Assembly (NCBI RefSeq): GCF_000341145.1
Contig: NZ_ANBE01000004.1
Location: 18,511-82,510 of the forward strand
DNA: 64,000 bases
Direction: 5' to 3'
Source of the DNA: Nocardiopsis xinjiangensis YIM 90004
Lineage (GTDB): Bacteria > Actinomycetota > Actinomycetes > Streptosporangiales > Streptosporangiaceae
The notes beneath the pieces are model-generated. The model was not told the origin of the DNA. It ran no database searches and saw nothing but the letters and a program-made list of their open reading frames with translations. Shown here piece by piece: positions 34,635 through 43,136 of the stretch. The position numbers and the translations under genes were made by a program. Every line of letters begins with the position of its first letter. Positions within the stretch are counted from its first letter, which is position 1.

Positions 34635-35147
34635 TCATCCCTGCTGCGGCGTCCCCTCCCCGTTCGGGACGGTGGTGATCTCGCCGGGGCGGACGGCCTC
34701 GCCGCAGGTGGCGCAGGTGGTGGCCAGGGTGAGTTCGTGCCGGTGGTCCTCGGGGCCGGTGGCGTGGTCGGCGTGGTGGTGCAGGTGTGTCAGGGGCCGG
34801 TCGAAGAGCCAGGTGTTGCCCCACTGCACCAGGGAGAACAGTACCGGGGCCAGGTCCTGGCCCGCTTCGGTCAGCCGGTACTCCTGGCGTTGGCTGCGGC
34901 TGCCGTCGGTGTACCGTTCCACGACCCCGGCCTGTTCCAGGGTGCGCAGCCGGGCGGTGAGCCGGTCGCGGGGCGCGCCGGTGTTGCGGGCGAGGTCGGT
35001 GAAGCGGCCGACCCCGAAGAGCAGTTCCCGGACCACCAGCAGGGCCCATTTCTCGCCGACGACCTGCAGGGCGGCGGCTGCGGGACAGGGACGGCCGGGG
35101 GCCTGGGGGGTGGCGGGCAGCGGGCGGCGCCGGTCGGGCTCGGTCAT
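34635..35147 (-). CDS. HxlR-family regulator
   Basis: This 170-aa protein has the HxlR winged helix (about 20-115): Cys in GRPCPAAAALQVVGEKWALLVV, then RFTDLARNTGAPRDRLTARL and RQEYRLTEAG. The tail is longer than usual and carries CATCGEAVRPGE, a Cys-x2-Cys pair that might bind metal or sense redox. Family members respond to aldehydes, quinones or diamide. It is divergent from a truncated thioesterase with the palindrome TTGGATATCCAA between them. Confidence 0.87.
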   Translation of the reverse strand: MTEPDRRRPLPATPQAPGRPCPAAAALQVVGEKWALLVVRELLFGVGRFTDLARNTGAPRDRLTARLRTLEQAGVVERYTDGSRSQRQEYRLTEAGQDLAPVLFSLVQWGNTWLFDRPLTHLHHHADHATGPEDHRHELTLATTCATCGEAVRPGEITTVPNGEGTPQQG

Positions 35148-35179
35148 GGTTCTCAGGATGTCACACACCACCCAGTGGT

Positions 35180-35191
35180 TTGGATATCCAA
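35180..35191. promoter_or_regulatory. 12-bp palindrome between HxlR and the thioesterase remnant
   Basis: TTGGATATCCAA is a perfect palindrome 33 bases before the HxlR start. It is AT-rich against a GC background, as expected for an HxlR autoregulatory operator. Confidence 0.65.
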
Positions 35192-35192
35192 C

Positions 35193-35471
35193 TTCCTTGT
35201 CGGGGCCGTGCACGGCGGGATGATGTGCACCCTGCTGGACTCGGCCACCGGATGCGCGGTCCAGAGCACACTCCCGGTCGGGGCGGGTCGCACCTCGGTG
35301 GAGATCAAAGTCAGCTACCTGCGCCCGGTCTTCGCGGGCACGCCGCTGTACACGCGCGGCTGGGTGAGCAAACCGGGCCGCAGGATGGCCTTCGCCGAAG
35401 GGGAGATCCGTGACGGAGCGGGCAAGGCCGTGGCCACCGCCTCCTCCAGCTGCTTGGTCTTCGACCTCTAG
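35193..35471 (+). pseudogene. PaaI-type hotdog thioesterase lacking its N-terminus
   Basis: The frame gives the second half of a PaaI/acyl-CoA thioesterase: VHGGMMCTLLDSATGCAV (the hotdog active-site helix), then RTSVEIKVSYLRPVFAGTPL and the closing strands to SSSCLVFDL. About 50 N-terminal residues are missing because HxlR and its promoter sit directly upstream. GTG at 35208 or ATG at 35220 could start a stub inside the fold. It is probably non-functional, cut when the regulator region was inserted or rearranged. Confidence 0.7.
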
Positions 35472-35495
35472 GGCCTGCACCTTTCGGATACAGGT

Positions 35496-35525
35496 GTGGC
35501 CCGGCCCCGAACGGGACCGGGCCAC
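35496..35525 (-). terminator. hairpin after the Bcr/CflA exporter gene
   Basis: A 9-bp stem (35496-35504 with 35517-35525) lies 11 bases past the exporter stop and 25 past the convergent thioesterase remnant. Confidence 0.65.
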
Positions 35526-35535
35526 GAACCTGCTC

Positions 35536-36939
35536 TCAGATGCCGACGGTCCGGGAACGCTCCGCCGGTTCCCCGTCGGTGTCCTGCGTGTGCGGGACGT
35601 TGTCGAGGACCGCCACGGTCTCGGCCGCGGCCACCTCCTCGGCGGTGGGCGCGGTCTCTTCCGACACGTGCTCCTGCGCGCCCGGGGTGTTCTCGACCGC
35701 GGGGCGCGAGGTGTGCCGTGCGGAGAGGGCGAAGGCCACGAACGCGCCGATCGCGGTGAGGAGCATGACGGTGTTCATGCTGGCCAGGGTGACCGGACCG
35801 GCCATGCCCGCGGTGGAGGCCAGGGTGGAGCCCAGGCCGAACTGCAGGGTGCCCAGGAGGGCGGATCCGCTGCCGGCCACGCGCGGGGACTGTCCGGTCA
35901 GGGCCAGGGCGGTGGCGTTGGGTACGACCAGCCCGGTGAAGACCATCATCACGAACAGGGCCGCGGTGACCGAGACGAGCCCGGCGGCGCCGGTGGCGGC
36001 CAGTGCGATCAGGGCCAGGACCGAGGCCAGGGAGCCGGTCAGGCCCAGCACGAGGCGGCGGTGCACCTCCATGCGGGGGACCAGGGCGGCGTTGGCCTGG
36101 TTGCCCAGGATCATGCCGAGTGTGGTCACGGCGAAGACCAGGCTGAACTGCTGTGCGCTGGCGCCCAGTTCGGACTGGGCGACGAAGGAGAACGTCGAGA
36201 TGTAGGTGAAGCTCATCGCGAAGTTCAGCGCCACGACCAGTGTGGGGCCGATGAAGCGCATGTCGCGCAGCAGGCTGCCGAACAGGGCTGCTTGGTTCCG
36301 TACCGAGACCTGTTCGCGCTGGTCGGCGGGCAGGCTCTCGTGCAGGACCGTCAGGACCAGGACGAAGGAGGCGGCTCCGGCCAGACCCAGGGTCACGAAG
36401 AGCAGTGGCCAGGGCCCCAGGAGCAGCAGTTGTCCGCCCAGGACGGGGCCGAGCATGGGGGCCAGGCCCGAGAGCAGCACCAGCCGGGAGAAGAAGGTCG
36501 CGGCGGCGTCGCCGTCGAAGGAGTCACGCACCACGGCGCGTGAGATCACCAGGCCGGCGGCGGCCGAGAGGCCTTGCAGGAAGCGCAGGACGGTGAAGGT
36601 CTCCACGCTGGTGGCCAGAGCGATTCCGAAGGTGGACAGGGTGAACACGGCGATGCCGACCAGCAGCGGGCGGCGACGTCCCCACCGGTCGCTGAGGGGA
36701 CCGATGACGAGCTGGCCCAGGGCCATACCGATCATGACGGTGGTCAGGGTGAACTTGACCCGTGACTCGGTCGTGGCGAGGTCGTCGGAGATCTGCGGCA
36801 GGGCCGGCAGGTACAGGTCGGTGGCGAGCGGGCCCAGTGCGGAGAGCACGCCCAGGACGAGGACGAGCAGCACCGCACCGCGCCGCGGGGCGGAGGTGGT
36901 CCGGGCACGGCGGCGCGGACGAACGGAGGTGAAGTTCAC
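35536..36939 (-). CDS. Bcr/CflA-type MFS drug exporter
   Basis: This 467-aa twelve-helix exporter shows motif A in GPLSDRWGRRRPLL after helix 2, the first helix ending LGPLATDLYLPALPQI, which is a strong DHA1 Bcr/CflA marker, and motif C-like LAPMLGPVLGG in helix 5. Substrates in the family include bicyclomycin, chloramphenicol and sulfonamides. The GTG at 36939 follows GGAG. A 60-residue acidic tail follows helix 12. The leader upstream has a duplicated structured element that may regulate it. Confidence 0.88.
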   Translation of the reverse strand: MNFTSVRPRRRARTTSAPRRGAVLLVLVLGVLSALGPLATDLYLPALPQISDDLATTESRVKFTLTTVMIGMALGQLVIGPLSDRWGRRRPLLVGIAVFTLSTFGIALATSVETFTVLRFLQGLSAAAGLVISRAVVRDSFDGDAAATFFSRLVLLSGLAPMLGPVLGGQLLLLGPWPLLFVTLGLAGAASFVLVLTVLHESLPADQREQVSVRNQAALFGSLLRDMRFIGPTLVVALNFAMSFTYISTFSFVAQSELGASAQQFSLVFAVTTLGMILGNQANAALVPRMEVHRRLVLGLTGSLASVLALIALAATGAAGLVSVTAALFVMMVFTGLVVPNATALALTGQSPRVAGSGSALLGTLQFGLGSTLASTAGMAGPVTLASMNTVMLLTAIGAFVAFALSARHTSRPAVENTPGAQEHVSEETAPTAEEVAAAETVAVLDNVPHTQDTDGEPAERSRTVGI

Positions 36940-37024
36940 CAGGATCTCCCGTGCGTCTGGGATGAGGTCTGAAGAAGGGCGCCGTGAACCGCCTTCGGGC
37001 GGGGCGCGTGGAAGGTGCCCACGT

Positions 37025-37069
37025 GGGGCGACCTCCGCTTCCAACACAGGACCAAGGGGTGGCAATCCC
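37025..37069. repeat. leader repeat, copy A
   Basis: This 45-base element recurs 145 bases away at about 90% identity. It contains two short inverted repeats: CCTG..CAGG is seen in copy B and partly here, and the segment around AGGGGTGGCAATCCC can form a hairpin. It lies 86-130 bases upstream of the exporter start on the minus strand. Similarity continues weakly for about 50 more bases. Confidence 0.75.
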
Positions 37070-37169
37070 GGGTTCGGCTCGTCGTCACGGTGATTCGAGT
37101 TACGTGAGGACGGGCGCGGGGCCTTGGCCGGGGCTGGAGGGGCCTGCTCGCGGGAGCGGGCTGTCACTC

Positions 37170-37214
37170 GGGGCGACTCCTGCTTCCAACACAGGACCAA
37201 GGGGTGGCAATCCC
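37170..37214. repeat. leader repeat, copy B
   Basis: This is the second copy of the 45-base element. It carries CCTG/CAGG arms (37179-37182 and 37192-37195) and GGGG/CCCC arms (37201-37204 and 37212-37215) as two small hairpins. Copies A and B are in the same orientation, so the unit is a diverged 145-base tandem duplication in the leader of the Bcr/CflA gene. Confidence 0.75.
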
Positions 37215-37295
37215 CGGATCAGGGTGTGGGCGGGGTGATCCGAATTACGCTGCTGCGGGACCGGGGCGCGGAGGTCTTGTGGATGTTTGCCTGGT

Positions 37296-37315
37296 CAGGC
37301 CAATGCATTGGCCTG
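37296..37315. promoter_or_regulatory. 20-bp perfect palindrome before a small membrane-protein gene
   Basis: CAGGCCAATGCATTGGCCTG is perfect over 20 bases and lies 56 bases before the ATG of the 73-aa protein. It is likely an operator for a dimeric repressor not encoded nearby. Confidence 0.65.
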
Positions 37316-37370
37316 TACTGGGGAAGAGGGGAACGGAACTGTCAGTGACACATGCGCACAGGGAGGTTCC

Positions 37371-37592
37371 ATGATCGCCAAGCTTTCCGAGATGGGAGTC
37401 ACCTCGGAGATGGCTTATGCCGCGGGGACGGCCAGTATCGGGCTTTCGGTCGTGAGTTGGGTGGTGTCCAGGCAGGGGGAGAAGGCCGGCACGGATCGTG
37501 CGGACCGGTGGGGTCTGTTCATCGGTGAGTGGGCGCCGACCTTCTTCGCTCTGGGTGTGGCTCTGCGGCTTGAGGAGAAGTCCGGTAAGTGA
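37371..37592 (+). CDS. 73-aa predicted membrane protein
   Basis: This small protein has a weak hydrophobic segment (about 14-34, AYAAGTASIGLSVVSWVV), a charged loop (RQGEKAGTDRADRWG) and a second segment (about 52-66, WAPTFFALGVALRL) before a charged end. GGGAGG precedes the ATG, and the promoter holds a 20-bp perfect palindrome. I do not recognise the family. Codon use matches neighbours, and a strong terminator follows, so I believe it is a real gene. Confidence 0.65.
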   Translation: MIAKLSEMGVTSEMAYAAGTASIGLSVVSWVVSRQGEKAGTDRADRWGLFIGEWAPTFFALGVALRLEEKSGK

Positions 37593-37598
37593 GTGGAC

Positions 37599-37635
37599 GG
37601 CAAAGGCCCGGGACGTGGTGTCCCGGGCCTTTGCC
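37599..37635. terminator. strong bidirectional terminator
   Basis: A perfect 16-bp stem (37599-37614 with 37620-37635) around a 5-base loop lies between the convergent small membrane-protein gene and the old yellow enzyme gene. Confidence 0.85.
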
Positions 37636-37666
37636 GTGTCGGGGGTTCGTTCGGGGTCGGACGGGG

Positions 37667-38767
37667 TCAGCGTACGACGGCGTAGCCGTACTGCTCGGGC
37701 CAGGTGGGGACTTCGTCGAGTTCGGTGCGGGCGCGCTGGGCCCAGTAGGGCTCGCGCAGGAGTTGGCGGCCGAGCATGGTGGCGTCGGCCCGGCCGGTGG
37801 CGATGATCTCCTCGGCCTGCCGGGGTTCGACGATGACGCCGACGGCGCAGGTGGCGATGCCCGATTCCTGGCGGGCCTGGGCGGCCAGGGGCACTTGGTA
37901 GTCGGGGCCTGCGGGGATCTGTGCGTCGTGGACCATGCCGCCGCTGGAGACGTCGAGCAGGTCGACGCCCACGGCCTGCAGTTCCTTGGCCAGGCGGACC
38001 GTGTCGTCGCCGGTCCAACCGTCGCGGGGGTCGTCGGGGTTCTCGGTGAGCCAGTCGGTGGCCGAGGTGCGGAAGAACAGGGGCAGGTCCTGGGGCCAGA
38101 CGGCGCGGACGGCTCGGGCGATCTCGAGGGGTAGGCGCATGCGGTTGTCGAGGCTGCCGCCGTAGCGGTCCGTGCGGTGGTTGGCCACGGGTGAGAGGAA
38201 GGAGTTGATGAGATAGCCGTGGGCGCCGTGGATCTCGGCGACCTGGAAGCCGGCGTCGCGGGCGCGTTCGGCGGAGGCGGTGAAGTCGGCGACGAGTCGG
38301 GTGATCTCGTCGGTGGTGAGCTCGTGGGGCTGGTGGAGGCCTTCGAAGGCGTGGGGGCTGGGTGCGACGGGGGTCCAGCCGCCTTGGTCGGGGGTCAGGG
38401 CCCGGCCGCCGTGCCAGGGGCGGTCGGTGGCGGCTTTTCGGCCTGCGTGGGCGAGTTGGATGGCGGGGACGGAGCCATGGGCGCGGATGGCCTGGGTGAT
38501 GCGGGTGAAGGCTTGTTGTTGCTGGTCGTTCCACAGGCCCAGGTCCCAGGGGCTGATGCGGCCGTCGGGGCGTACGGCGGTGGCTTCGGTCATGACCAGG
38601 CCGGTGCCGCCGGCGGCGCGGGAGGCCAGGTGGGTGAGGTGGAAGTCGGTGGGTGCGCCGGCGTGGGGTCCTTGGCCGGCGGCGGAGTACATGCACATGG
38701 GTGCCATCCACACGCGGTTGGGGATGGTCAGGGAGCGCAGGGTCAGTGGGGTGAACAGGGTGCTCAC
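37667..38767 (-). CDS. old yellow enzyme-type NADH:flavin oxidoreductase (YqjM/NamA class)
   Basis: This 366-aa FMN enzyme reduces activated C=C bonds such as enones, nitro-olefins and quinones with NAD(P)H. The TIM barrel begins LFTPLTLRSLTIPNRVWMAPMCMYSA, with Cys25 of the thermophilic-type/YqjM class. FMN and substrate ligands are visible in QLAHAGRKA and in EIHGAHGYLINSFLSP (His-x-x-His-type pair) and DRYGGSLDNR. The GTG start overlaps no neighbour. It is divergent from an ArsR gene, with palindromes TTCGTAGTACGAA and TCGTACGA in the 143-base gap, so it is likely induced by an electrophile. Confidence 0.92.
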   Translation of the reverse strand: MSTLFTPLTLRSLTIPNRVWMAPMCMYSAAGQGPHAGAPTDFHLTHLASRAAGGTGLVMTEATAVRPDGRISPWDLGLWNDQQQQAFTRITQAIRAHGSVPAIQLAHAGRKAATDRPWHGGRALTPDQGGWTPVAPSPHAFEGLHQPHELTTDEITRLVADFTASAERARDAGFQVAEIHGAHGYLINSFLSPVANHRTDRYGGSLDNRMRLPLEIARAVRAVWPQDLPLFFRTSATDWLTENPDDPRDGWTGDDTVRLAKELQAVGVDLLDVSSGGMVHDAQIPAGPDYQVPLAAQARQESGIATCAVGVIVEPRQAEEIIATGRADATMLGRQLLREPYWAQRARTELDEVPTWPEQYGYAVVR

Positions 38768-38821
38768 GTGGTGTCCTCGGGTGGGGTGTGGATGGGTGGG
38801 TGGTGCGGCTGTGCGTACCGG

Positions 38822-38847
38822 TCGTACGATAGCTTTCGTAGTACGAA
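38822..38847. promoter_or_regulatory. operator pair between the old yellow enzyme and ArsR genes
   Basis: TCGTACGA (38822-38829) and TTCGTAGTACGAA (38835-38847) are perfect palindromes sharing the TTCGTA half-site. Another half-site, CTTCGTACTT, lies near 38868. This spacing fits an ArsR-type dimer controlling both divergent genes. Confidence 0.75.
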
Positions 38848-38910
38848 GATTGTCAAACCATGCTGGTCTTCGTACTTTGAGGGCAACACACCCCGACGAA
38901 GGACCAGCCC

Positions 38911-39252
38911 ATGTCCCACACCGGCCGCATTTCCCCCGGGCGGCAGCCCGAGCACCCCGAGAGCGGGCAGATCCGCCTGGAAACGGTGCTCAGCGCCCTG
39001 GCCGACCCCGTCCGGTTGCGGATCGTCTCCGACCTGGCGCGCGGGCACCAGGACATGGCCTGCATCTCCTTCGAGCTCCCGGTGAGCAAGTCCACCTCCA
39101 CCCACCACTTCCGCGTGCTGCGCGAGGCGGGCATCATCCGCCAGTACTACGAGGGCACCTCCCGGATGAGCCGGTTGCGCACCGAGGAGTTGGACGCGTG
39201 TTTTCCCGGTCTGTTGGCGGCGGTGCTGCACGCTCAGGGCGTGCGTGTCTGA
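38911..39252 (+). CDS. ArsR-type winged-helix regulator
   Basis: This 113-aa regulator has the ArsR fold (about 22-100): VLSALADPVRLRIVSDLARG, then PVSKSTSTHHFRVLREAGIIRQ as recognition helix and wing. The arsenic-type Cys-x-Cys site is absent; the only Cys residues are in DMACISF and DACFPG, so it probably senses a small electrophile rather than metal. It likely represses the divergent flavin oxidoreductase gene and itself. A very strong hairpin follows. Confidence 0.88.
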   Translation: MSHTGRISPGRQPEHPESGQIRLETVLSALADPVRLRIVSDLARGHQDMACISFELPVSKSTSTHHFRVLREAGIIRQYYEGTSRMSRLRTEELDACFPGLLAAVLHAQGVRV

Positions 39253-39323
39253 GCGTTCCCCGGCTGCGGCGGGTGGTGTGCTCACTCGCCGCGGAGTGGT
39301 CGTTGCCAGGGGCCGGATGCGAA

Positions 39324-39359
39324 CGGGGGCCGCGCCATCCGTGGATGGCGCGGCCCCCG
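39324..39359. terminator. strong bidirectional terminator
   Basis: Arms of 17 bp (39324-39340 with 39343-39359) form a near-continuous palindrome between the ArsR gene and the convergent BCCT gene. Confidence 0.85.
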
Positions 39360-39377
39360 TCGGGGTGTGGGTCGGGA

Positions 39378-40994
39378 TCAGTCCTTGCCGGCGCCGACGG
39401 ACACGGACTCCAGACCGCCCTGGTCGGCGACCTGCGCGGTGGGCTTGGGCGCGGGCTGGTTCACCACACCCTGTTCCACGGCCATCTGCCGCACCAGGCG
39501 GGGCGCGCCCCACACGGAGGGCAACAGCACCAGGCCGACGGGGACGGCGCTGACGACGATGAAGGACTGCAGGGCCTCCACGCCCCCGTCGCCGATGAGC
39601 AGCAGCACGGCGGCTGCCACGCCCATACCCATGCACCAGAAGGCGCGTACCAGCAGGGAGGGCTCGCCGGAGTGGACGCTGGAGAGGGAGATGGAGTAGG
39701 ACATGGTGTCCATGGTCGAGGCGAAGAAGACCAGCGTCACCACGACCATGAGCACGGCCATGACCGCGCTCATGGGCAGGGCCTGGACGATGGCCAGGGC
39801 GGTGGCGGGCAGGCCGTCCTGGGCGTAGGCGTCGGAGACGGTGCCCGGGTTCTGGATCTCCAACCACAGGCCGCTGCCGCCCAGGGCGGTGAACCACACG
39901 GAGGAGACCACGGTCGGTAGCAGGGTGGCGCCGACGTAGATCTGGCGGACGGTGCGTCCGCGGGAGATGCGGGCGATGAAGATGGCCATGAGTGGGCCGT
40001 AACCGATGAACCAGCCGGCGAAGAAGACGGTCCAGGAGCCGAGCCATGCGGCGTCGCCGCGGAAGAGCATCATGGGTGCCAGTTCGCGCAGGTGCACCGC
40101 GCCGGCCTGCAGGTACAGGTCGACGACGAAGGGCGCCGAGGCCAGGGCGACGATGGCCAGGACCATGGCGATGGCGCCGTAGATGTTGATGCGGCTCAGT
40201 AGTTCGATGCCGCGGGTCAGGCCGGTCAGGACCGAGACCGTGGCGACCAGGGCCAGGCCGATGATGACCACGGCCTGGGTGGCGTAGCCGTTGGGCAGGC
40301 CGAAGGCCTCACCGGCGATGTAGGAGACCTGCAGGCCCAGGAAACCGATGGGGCCGACGGTGCCGGCGACCACGGCCAGGACGCAGGCGATGTCGGCGAG
40401 GGTGCCGACCCAGTGGGTGCGTACGCGCTCGCCCATCAGGGGCCAGAGCAGGGTGCGCGGGCGCAGGGGCAGGCCCTTCTCCACGCCGCGCATCATGACG
40501 AGAGTGGCCAAGGAGCCGCCGATGGCCCAGGCGCCGAAGCCCCAGTGGGTGAAGGATTGGGCCATGGCCAGGGCGGCGCCTTCCATGCCGCCGGCGGAGT
40601 CGGCGTACTGGGGTGGTGCGTCGACGTAGTGGGCGATGGGTTCGGAGGCGGCCCAGAAGACCCCTCCGGCGGCCAGCAGGGTGGTCAGGATCATCGCGAC
40701 CCAGCGGAACCAGGTGAAGGCGGGGGCGACGTCTCCGCCCATGCGTACGCGACCGTAGCGGGACAGCGCGAGCACGGTCATGACGGCGAAGGTGGCCACG
40801 AGCAGGAGTTGCCAGTAGGCGCCGAACCAGGCGGCGGACCAGCCGAAGGCGGTGTCGATGGCGGAACTGACCGCTTCGGGCGCGGCCAGGGCGGCGGCCA
40901 CGAACGCTACGAGTGTGCCGCCTGTGACGGCGATGACCCAGGTATCGGGGTGTCCGCCGCGGGAGGACACACGTGTTCGCAGGCTGGAGAACAT
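39378..40994 (-). CDS. BCCT-family betaine/choline/carnitine transporter
   Basis: This 538-aa twelve-helix transporter has BCCT landmarks: FTWFRWVAMILTTLLAAGGVFW around helix 3, the AIGGS and HWGFGAWAI blocks, FIARISRGRTVRQIYVG between helices 8 and 9, and FFASTMDTMSY. Members import betaine, choline, carnitine or ectoine, usually with sodium, for osmoprotection or as carbon. Several Trp positions of the GlyBet box are replaced, so the substrate may differ. The ribosome site before ATG 40994 is weak. It is monocistronic with 540 bases upstream before the next gene. Confidence 0.87.
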   Translation of the reverse strand: MFSSLRTRVSSRGGHPDTWVIAVTGGTLVAFVAAALAAPEAVSSAIDTAFGWSAAWFGAYWQLLLVATFAVMTVLALSRYGRVRMGGDVAPAFTWFRWVAMILTTLLAAGGVFWAASEPIAHYVDAPPQYADSAGGMEGAALAMAQSFTHWGFGAWAIGGSLATLVMMRGVEKGLPLRPRTLLWPLMGERVRTHWVGTLADIACVLAVVAGTVGPIGFLGLQVSYIAGEAFGLPNGYATQAVVIIGLALVATVSVLTGLTRGIELLSRINIYGAIAMVLAIVALASAPFVVDLYLQAGAVHLRELAPMMLFRGDAAWLGSWTVFFAGWFIGYGPLMAIFIARISRGRTVRQIYVGATLLPTVVSSVWFTALGGSGLWLEIQNPGTVSDAYAQDGLPATALAIVQALPMSAVMAVLMVVVTLVFFASTMDTMSYSISLSSVHSGEPSLLVRAFWCMGMGVAAAVLLLIGDGGVEALQSFIVVSAVPVGLVLLPSVWGAPRLVRQMAVEQGVVNQPAPKPTAQVADQGGLESVSVGAGKD

Positions 40995-41534
40995 GGAAAA
41001 GGTGACTCTTCTCGGTCGGGAACGCACGCTGCTGAGCGCACAGGTGTGTGCTGCGGTGCGGGAAAGCGAAGACCGGCGCCCTGCCGCGGAAGGTGCGGGT
41101 GCGGGGGGGCGTCGGTACGAAGACGGCGGCCCTGGCTCCTGCGCGTCGTGCGCGGCTGGCTCTCTCGGATCGGGGCGGGCTCGGGCAGGCCGGAGTGCTC
41201 TTCGTGTGCCGCTTCGGGGCACGGGGGTCGAGTTTAGGGGTGGTTCGGGGATGTATCGGCTGGTGGCGTGGGTGGGACGTGCCACTCCGGCCCGGTGCCG
41301 ACGGGGCTCTGCGGATGAGCCGGTGCTGGGCGTGTGCACGGGCGCCGGTGTGCTGTTCGAGCCGCTTGCTCACGCTCGTGGCCTGAGGTACGTCTCACGT
41401 CCGGTCCGGCGGAAAATCGCTGTTGCGGGCAAGGAATGTCTGATTACCATGACGGGTTGCATTGCACGGTCTGCAAAAATCACCCTCCCGGCAGACCGAC
41501 GACCCCGACCATCACGACACGACCGAGGACACCT
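40995..41534. other. divergent promoter region of BCCT and MFS genes
   Basis: These 540 bases hold no supported gene. Near the MFS side, CGGTCTGC (41467-41474) and GCAGACCG (41491-41498) form an inverted repeat with a 16-base spacer, and TTGCGG near 41424 with TACCAT about 17 bases on could be a promoter for the MFS gene. Confidence 0.4.
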
Positions 41535-43004
41535 GTGACCGGGCAGCCCACTCCAGACGCCGCCGAGGCGAACGAAGCTCAGCGCGCTCCGAGCGCCGAT
41601 AAATTTGTCATCCCCTTGCTTTTGGTGTCGGCTTTCGTCGTCATCCTCAACGAGACGATCATGGCTGTGGCACTGCCGTCCCTGAACCGGGACCTGGGGA
41701 TCTCGGTCTCGACCGGGCAGTGGTTGACCTCGGCATTCATGCTCGTCATGGCCGTGGTCATTCCCATCACCGGTTACCTGCTGCAGCGTTTCCACATCAG
41801 GCAGGTCTTCATCACCGCGATGAGCCTGTTCTCGGTGGGTACGCTCATCTGTTTCCTGGCGCCGGGTTTCACCCTGTTGCTGCTGGGACGCATCGTGCAG
41901 GCCTCCGGTACGGCCATCATGATGCCGCTGCTGATGACCACCGTGCTGAACATGGTCGCCGCCGAGCGGCGCGGACGCACCATGGGCAACATCTCCATCG
42001 TGATCTCGGTGGCTCCGGCCGTGGGCCCGACCTTGTCCGGTCTGGTCCTGAACGTACTGGACTGGCGTTGGCTGTTCGGTCTGGTGCTGCCCATCGCCCT
42101 CGGCGGGCTGCTGCTGGGTGCGCTGTTCATCCGTAACGTCACCGAGCCGCGCGCGGCCAGCATCGACATTCTCTCGGTGCTGTTCTCGGCGCCGGCCTTC
42201 GGCGGGTTGGTCTACGGTTTCTCCAGTCTGGGTGAGGAGACCGGGGCCGTGGTGCCGCCGTGGCTCGCCATCGCTGTGGGCGCGGTGGCTCTGGTGGTGT
42301 TCGTGCTGCGCCAGCTGCGTCTGCAGCGTCAGGAGCGTGCCCTGCTGGACCTGCGCGTGTTCCGTTCGCGCCAGTTCTCCATCTCCATCGGCCTGGTGGC
42401 GGTCAGTTTCCTTGCCCTGTTCGGCACGCTGATCCTGCTGCCGGTGTACATGCAGTACGTGCTGGGACTGGACACCCTGGCCACCGGGTTGGTGATGCTG
42501 CCGGGCGGTCTGGTCATGGGGCTGCTGGCCCCGTTCGTGGGGCGCCTGTACGACCGGTTCGGTCCGCGTCCGCTGCTGATCCCCGGTGCCGCACTGGTTG
42601 CGGTGGTGATGTGGTCGATGGTGTTGATCTTCGACACCGAGACCGCGCCCGCGGTGGTGGTGGCCACGCACGTGTTCATGAGCGTGGGTCTGGGGCTGAT
42701 GTTCACACCGCTGTTGACCGGCGCCCTGGGATCACTGGACAAGAAGCTCTATTCCCACGGCAGCGCCGTGGTCGGCACCATCCAACAGGTGGCCGGGGCC
42801 GCGGGTACGGCCACCTTCACCACCGTCATGACGGTGACCGCCGCGGGGCTGGCCACGGACGGCATGGGTGAGGTCGCTGCGCAGGCGGCCGGTATCAACA
42901 CCGCCTTCACCATCGGTGCGGTCGCCGCCGTGCTGGCCTTCGGTGCGGCCTTCTTCGTACGCCGCACCAACACCGAGCAGCAGGAACAGGCTCCGGTGCA
43001 CTGA
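41535..43004 (+). CDS. MFS drug exporter, DHA2 (EmrB/QacA) type
   Basis: This 489-aa exporter has about fourteen helices. Helix 1 reads VIPLLLVSAFVVILNETIMAVALPSL, motif A is replaced by the family's ITGYLLQRFHIRQVF, and motif C is in APAVGPTLSGLVLN of helix 5. The Asn-Glu in helix 1 (LNETI) instead of LDxTI is typical of LmrB/MdtP-like members. The GTG at 41535 follows GAGGA. It has no adjacent regulator and ends at a strong hairpin. It is a different gene from the DHA2 exporter at the left edge. Confidence 0.88.
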   Translation: MTGQPTPDAAEANEAQRAPSADKFVIPLLLVSAFVVILNETIMAVALPSLNRDLGISVSTGQWLTSAFMLVMAVVIPITGYLLQRFHIRQVFITAMSLFSVGTLICFLAPGFTLLLLGRIVQASGTAIMMPLLMTTVLNMVAAERRGRTMGNISIVISVAPAVGPTLSGLVLNVLDWRWLFGLVLPIALGGLLLGALFIRNVTEPRAASIDILSVLFSAPAFGGLVYGFSSLGEETGAVVPPWLAIAVGAVALVVFVLRQLRLQRQERALLDLRVFRSRQFSISIGLVAVSFLALFGTLILLPVYMQYVLGLDTLATGLVMLPGGLVMGLLAPFVGRLYDRFGPRPLLIPGAALVAVVMWSMVLIFDTETAPAVVVATHVFMSVGLGLMFTPLLTGALGSLDKKLYSHGSAVVGTIQQVAGAAGTATFTTVMTVTAAGLATDGMGEVAAQAAGINTAFTIGAVAAVLAFGAAFFVRRTNTEQQEQAPVH

Positions 43005-43020
43005 CCGGAGCGCTTCTCAC

Positions 43021-43052
43021 GCGGCCCCGGGCGCACCGTAGCCCGGGGCCGC
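43021..43052 (+). terminator. hairpin after the MFS exporter
   Basis: A perfect 12-bp GC stem (43021-43032 with 43041-43052) around an 8-base loop begins 16 bases past the stop codon. Confidence 0.8.
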
Positions 43053-43136
43053 TGGTGTACGTTGGCCCGGGCCGGGCGGCCCGCAGCTGGGCGCTCGGGC
43101 CTGTCACCACATACTTCGTCACCGGGGGGTGCGCAC

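Noticed and set aside
37195-37220. T-arm-like hairpin (GGGG loop CCCC) suggesting a tRNA or attachment site
   Set aside because: No acceptor, D or anticodon arm can be built around either copy, and no integrase gene is near.
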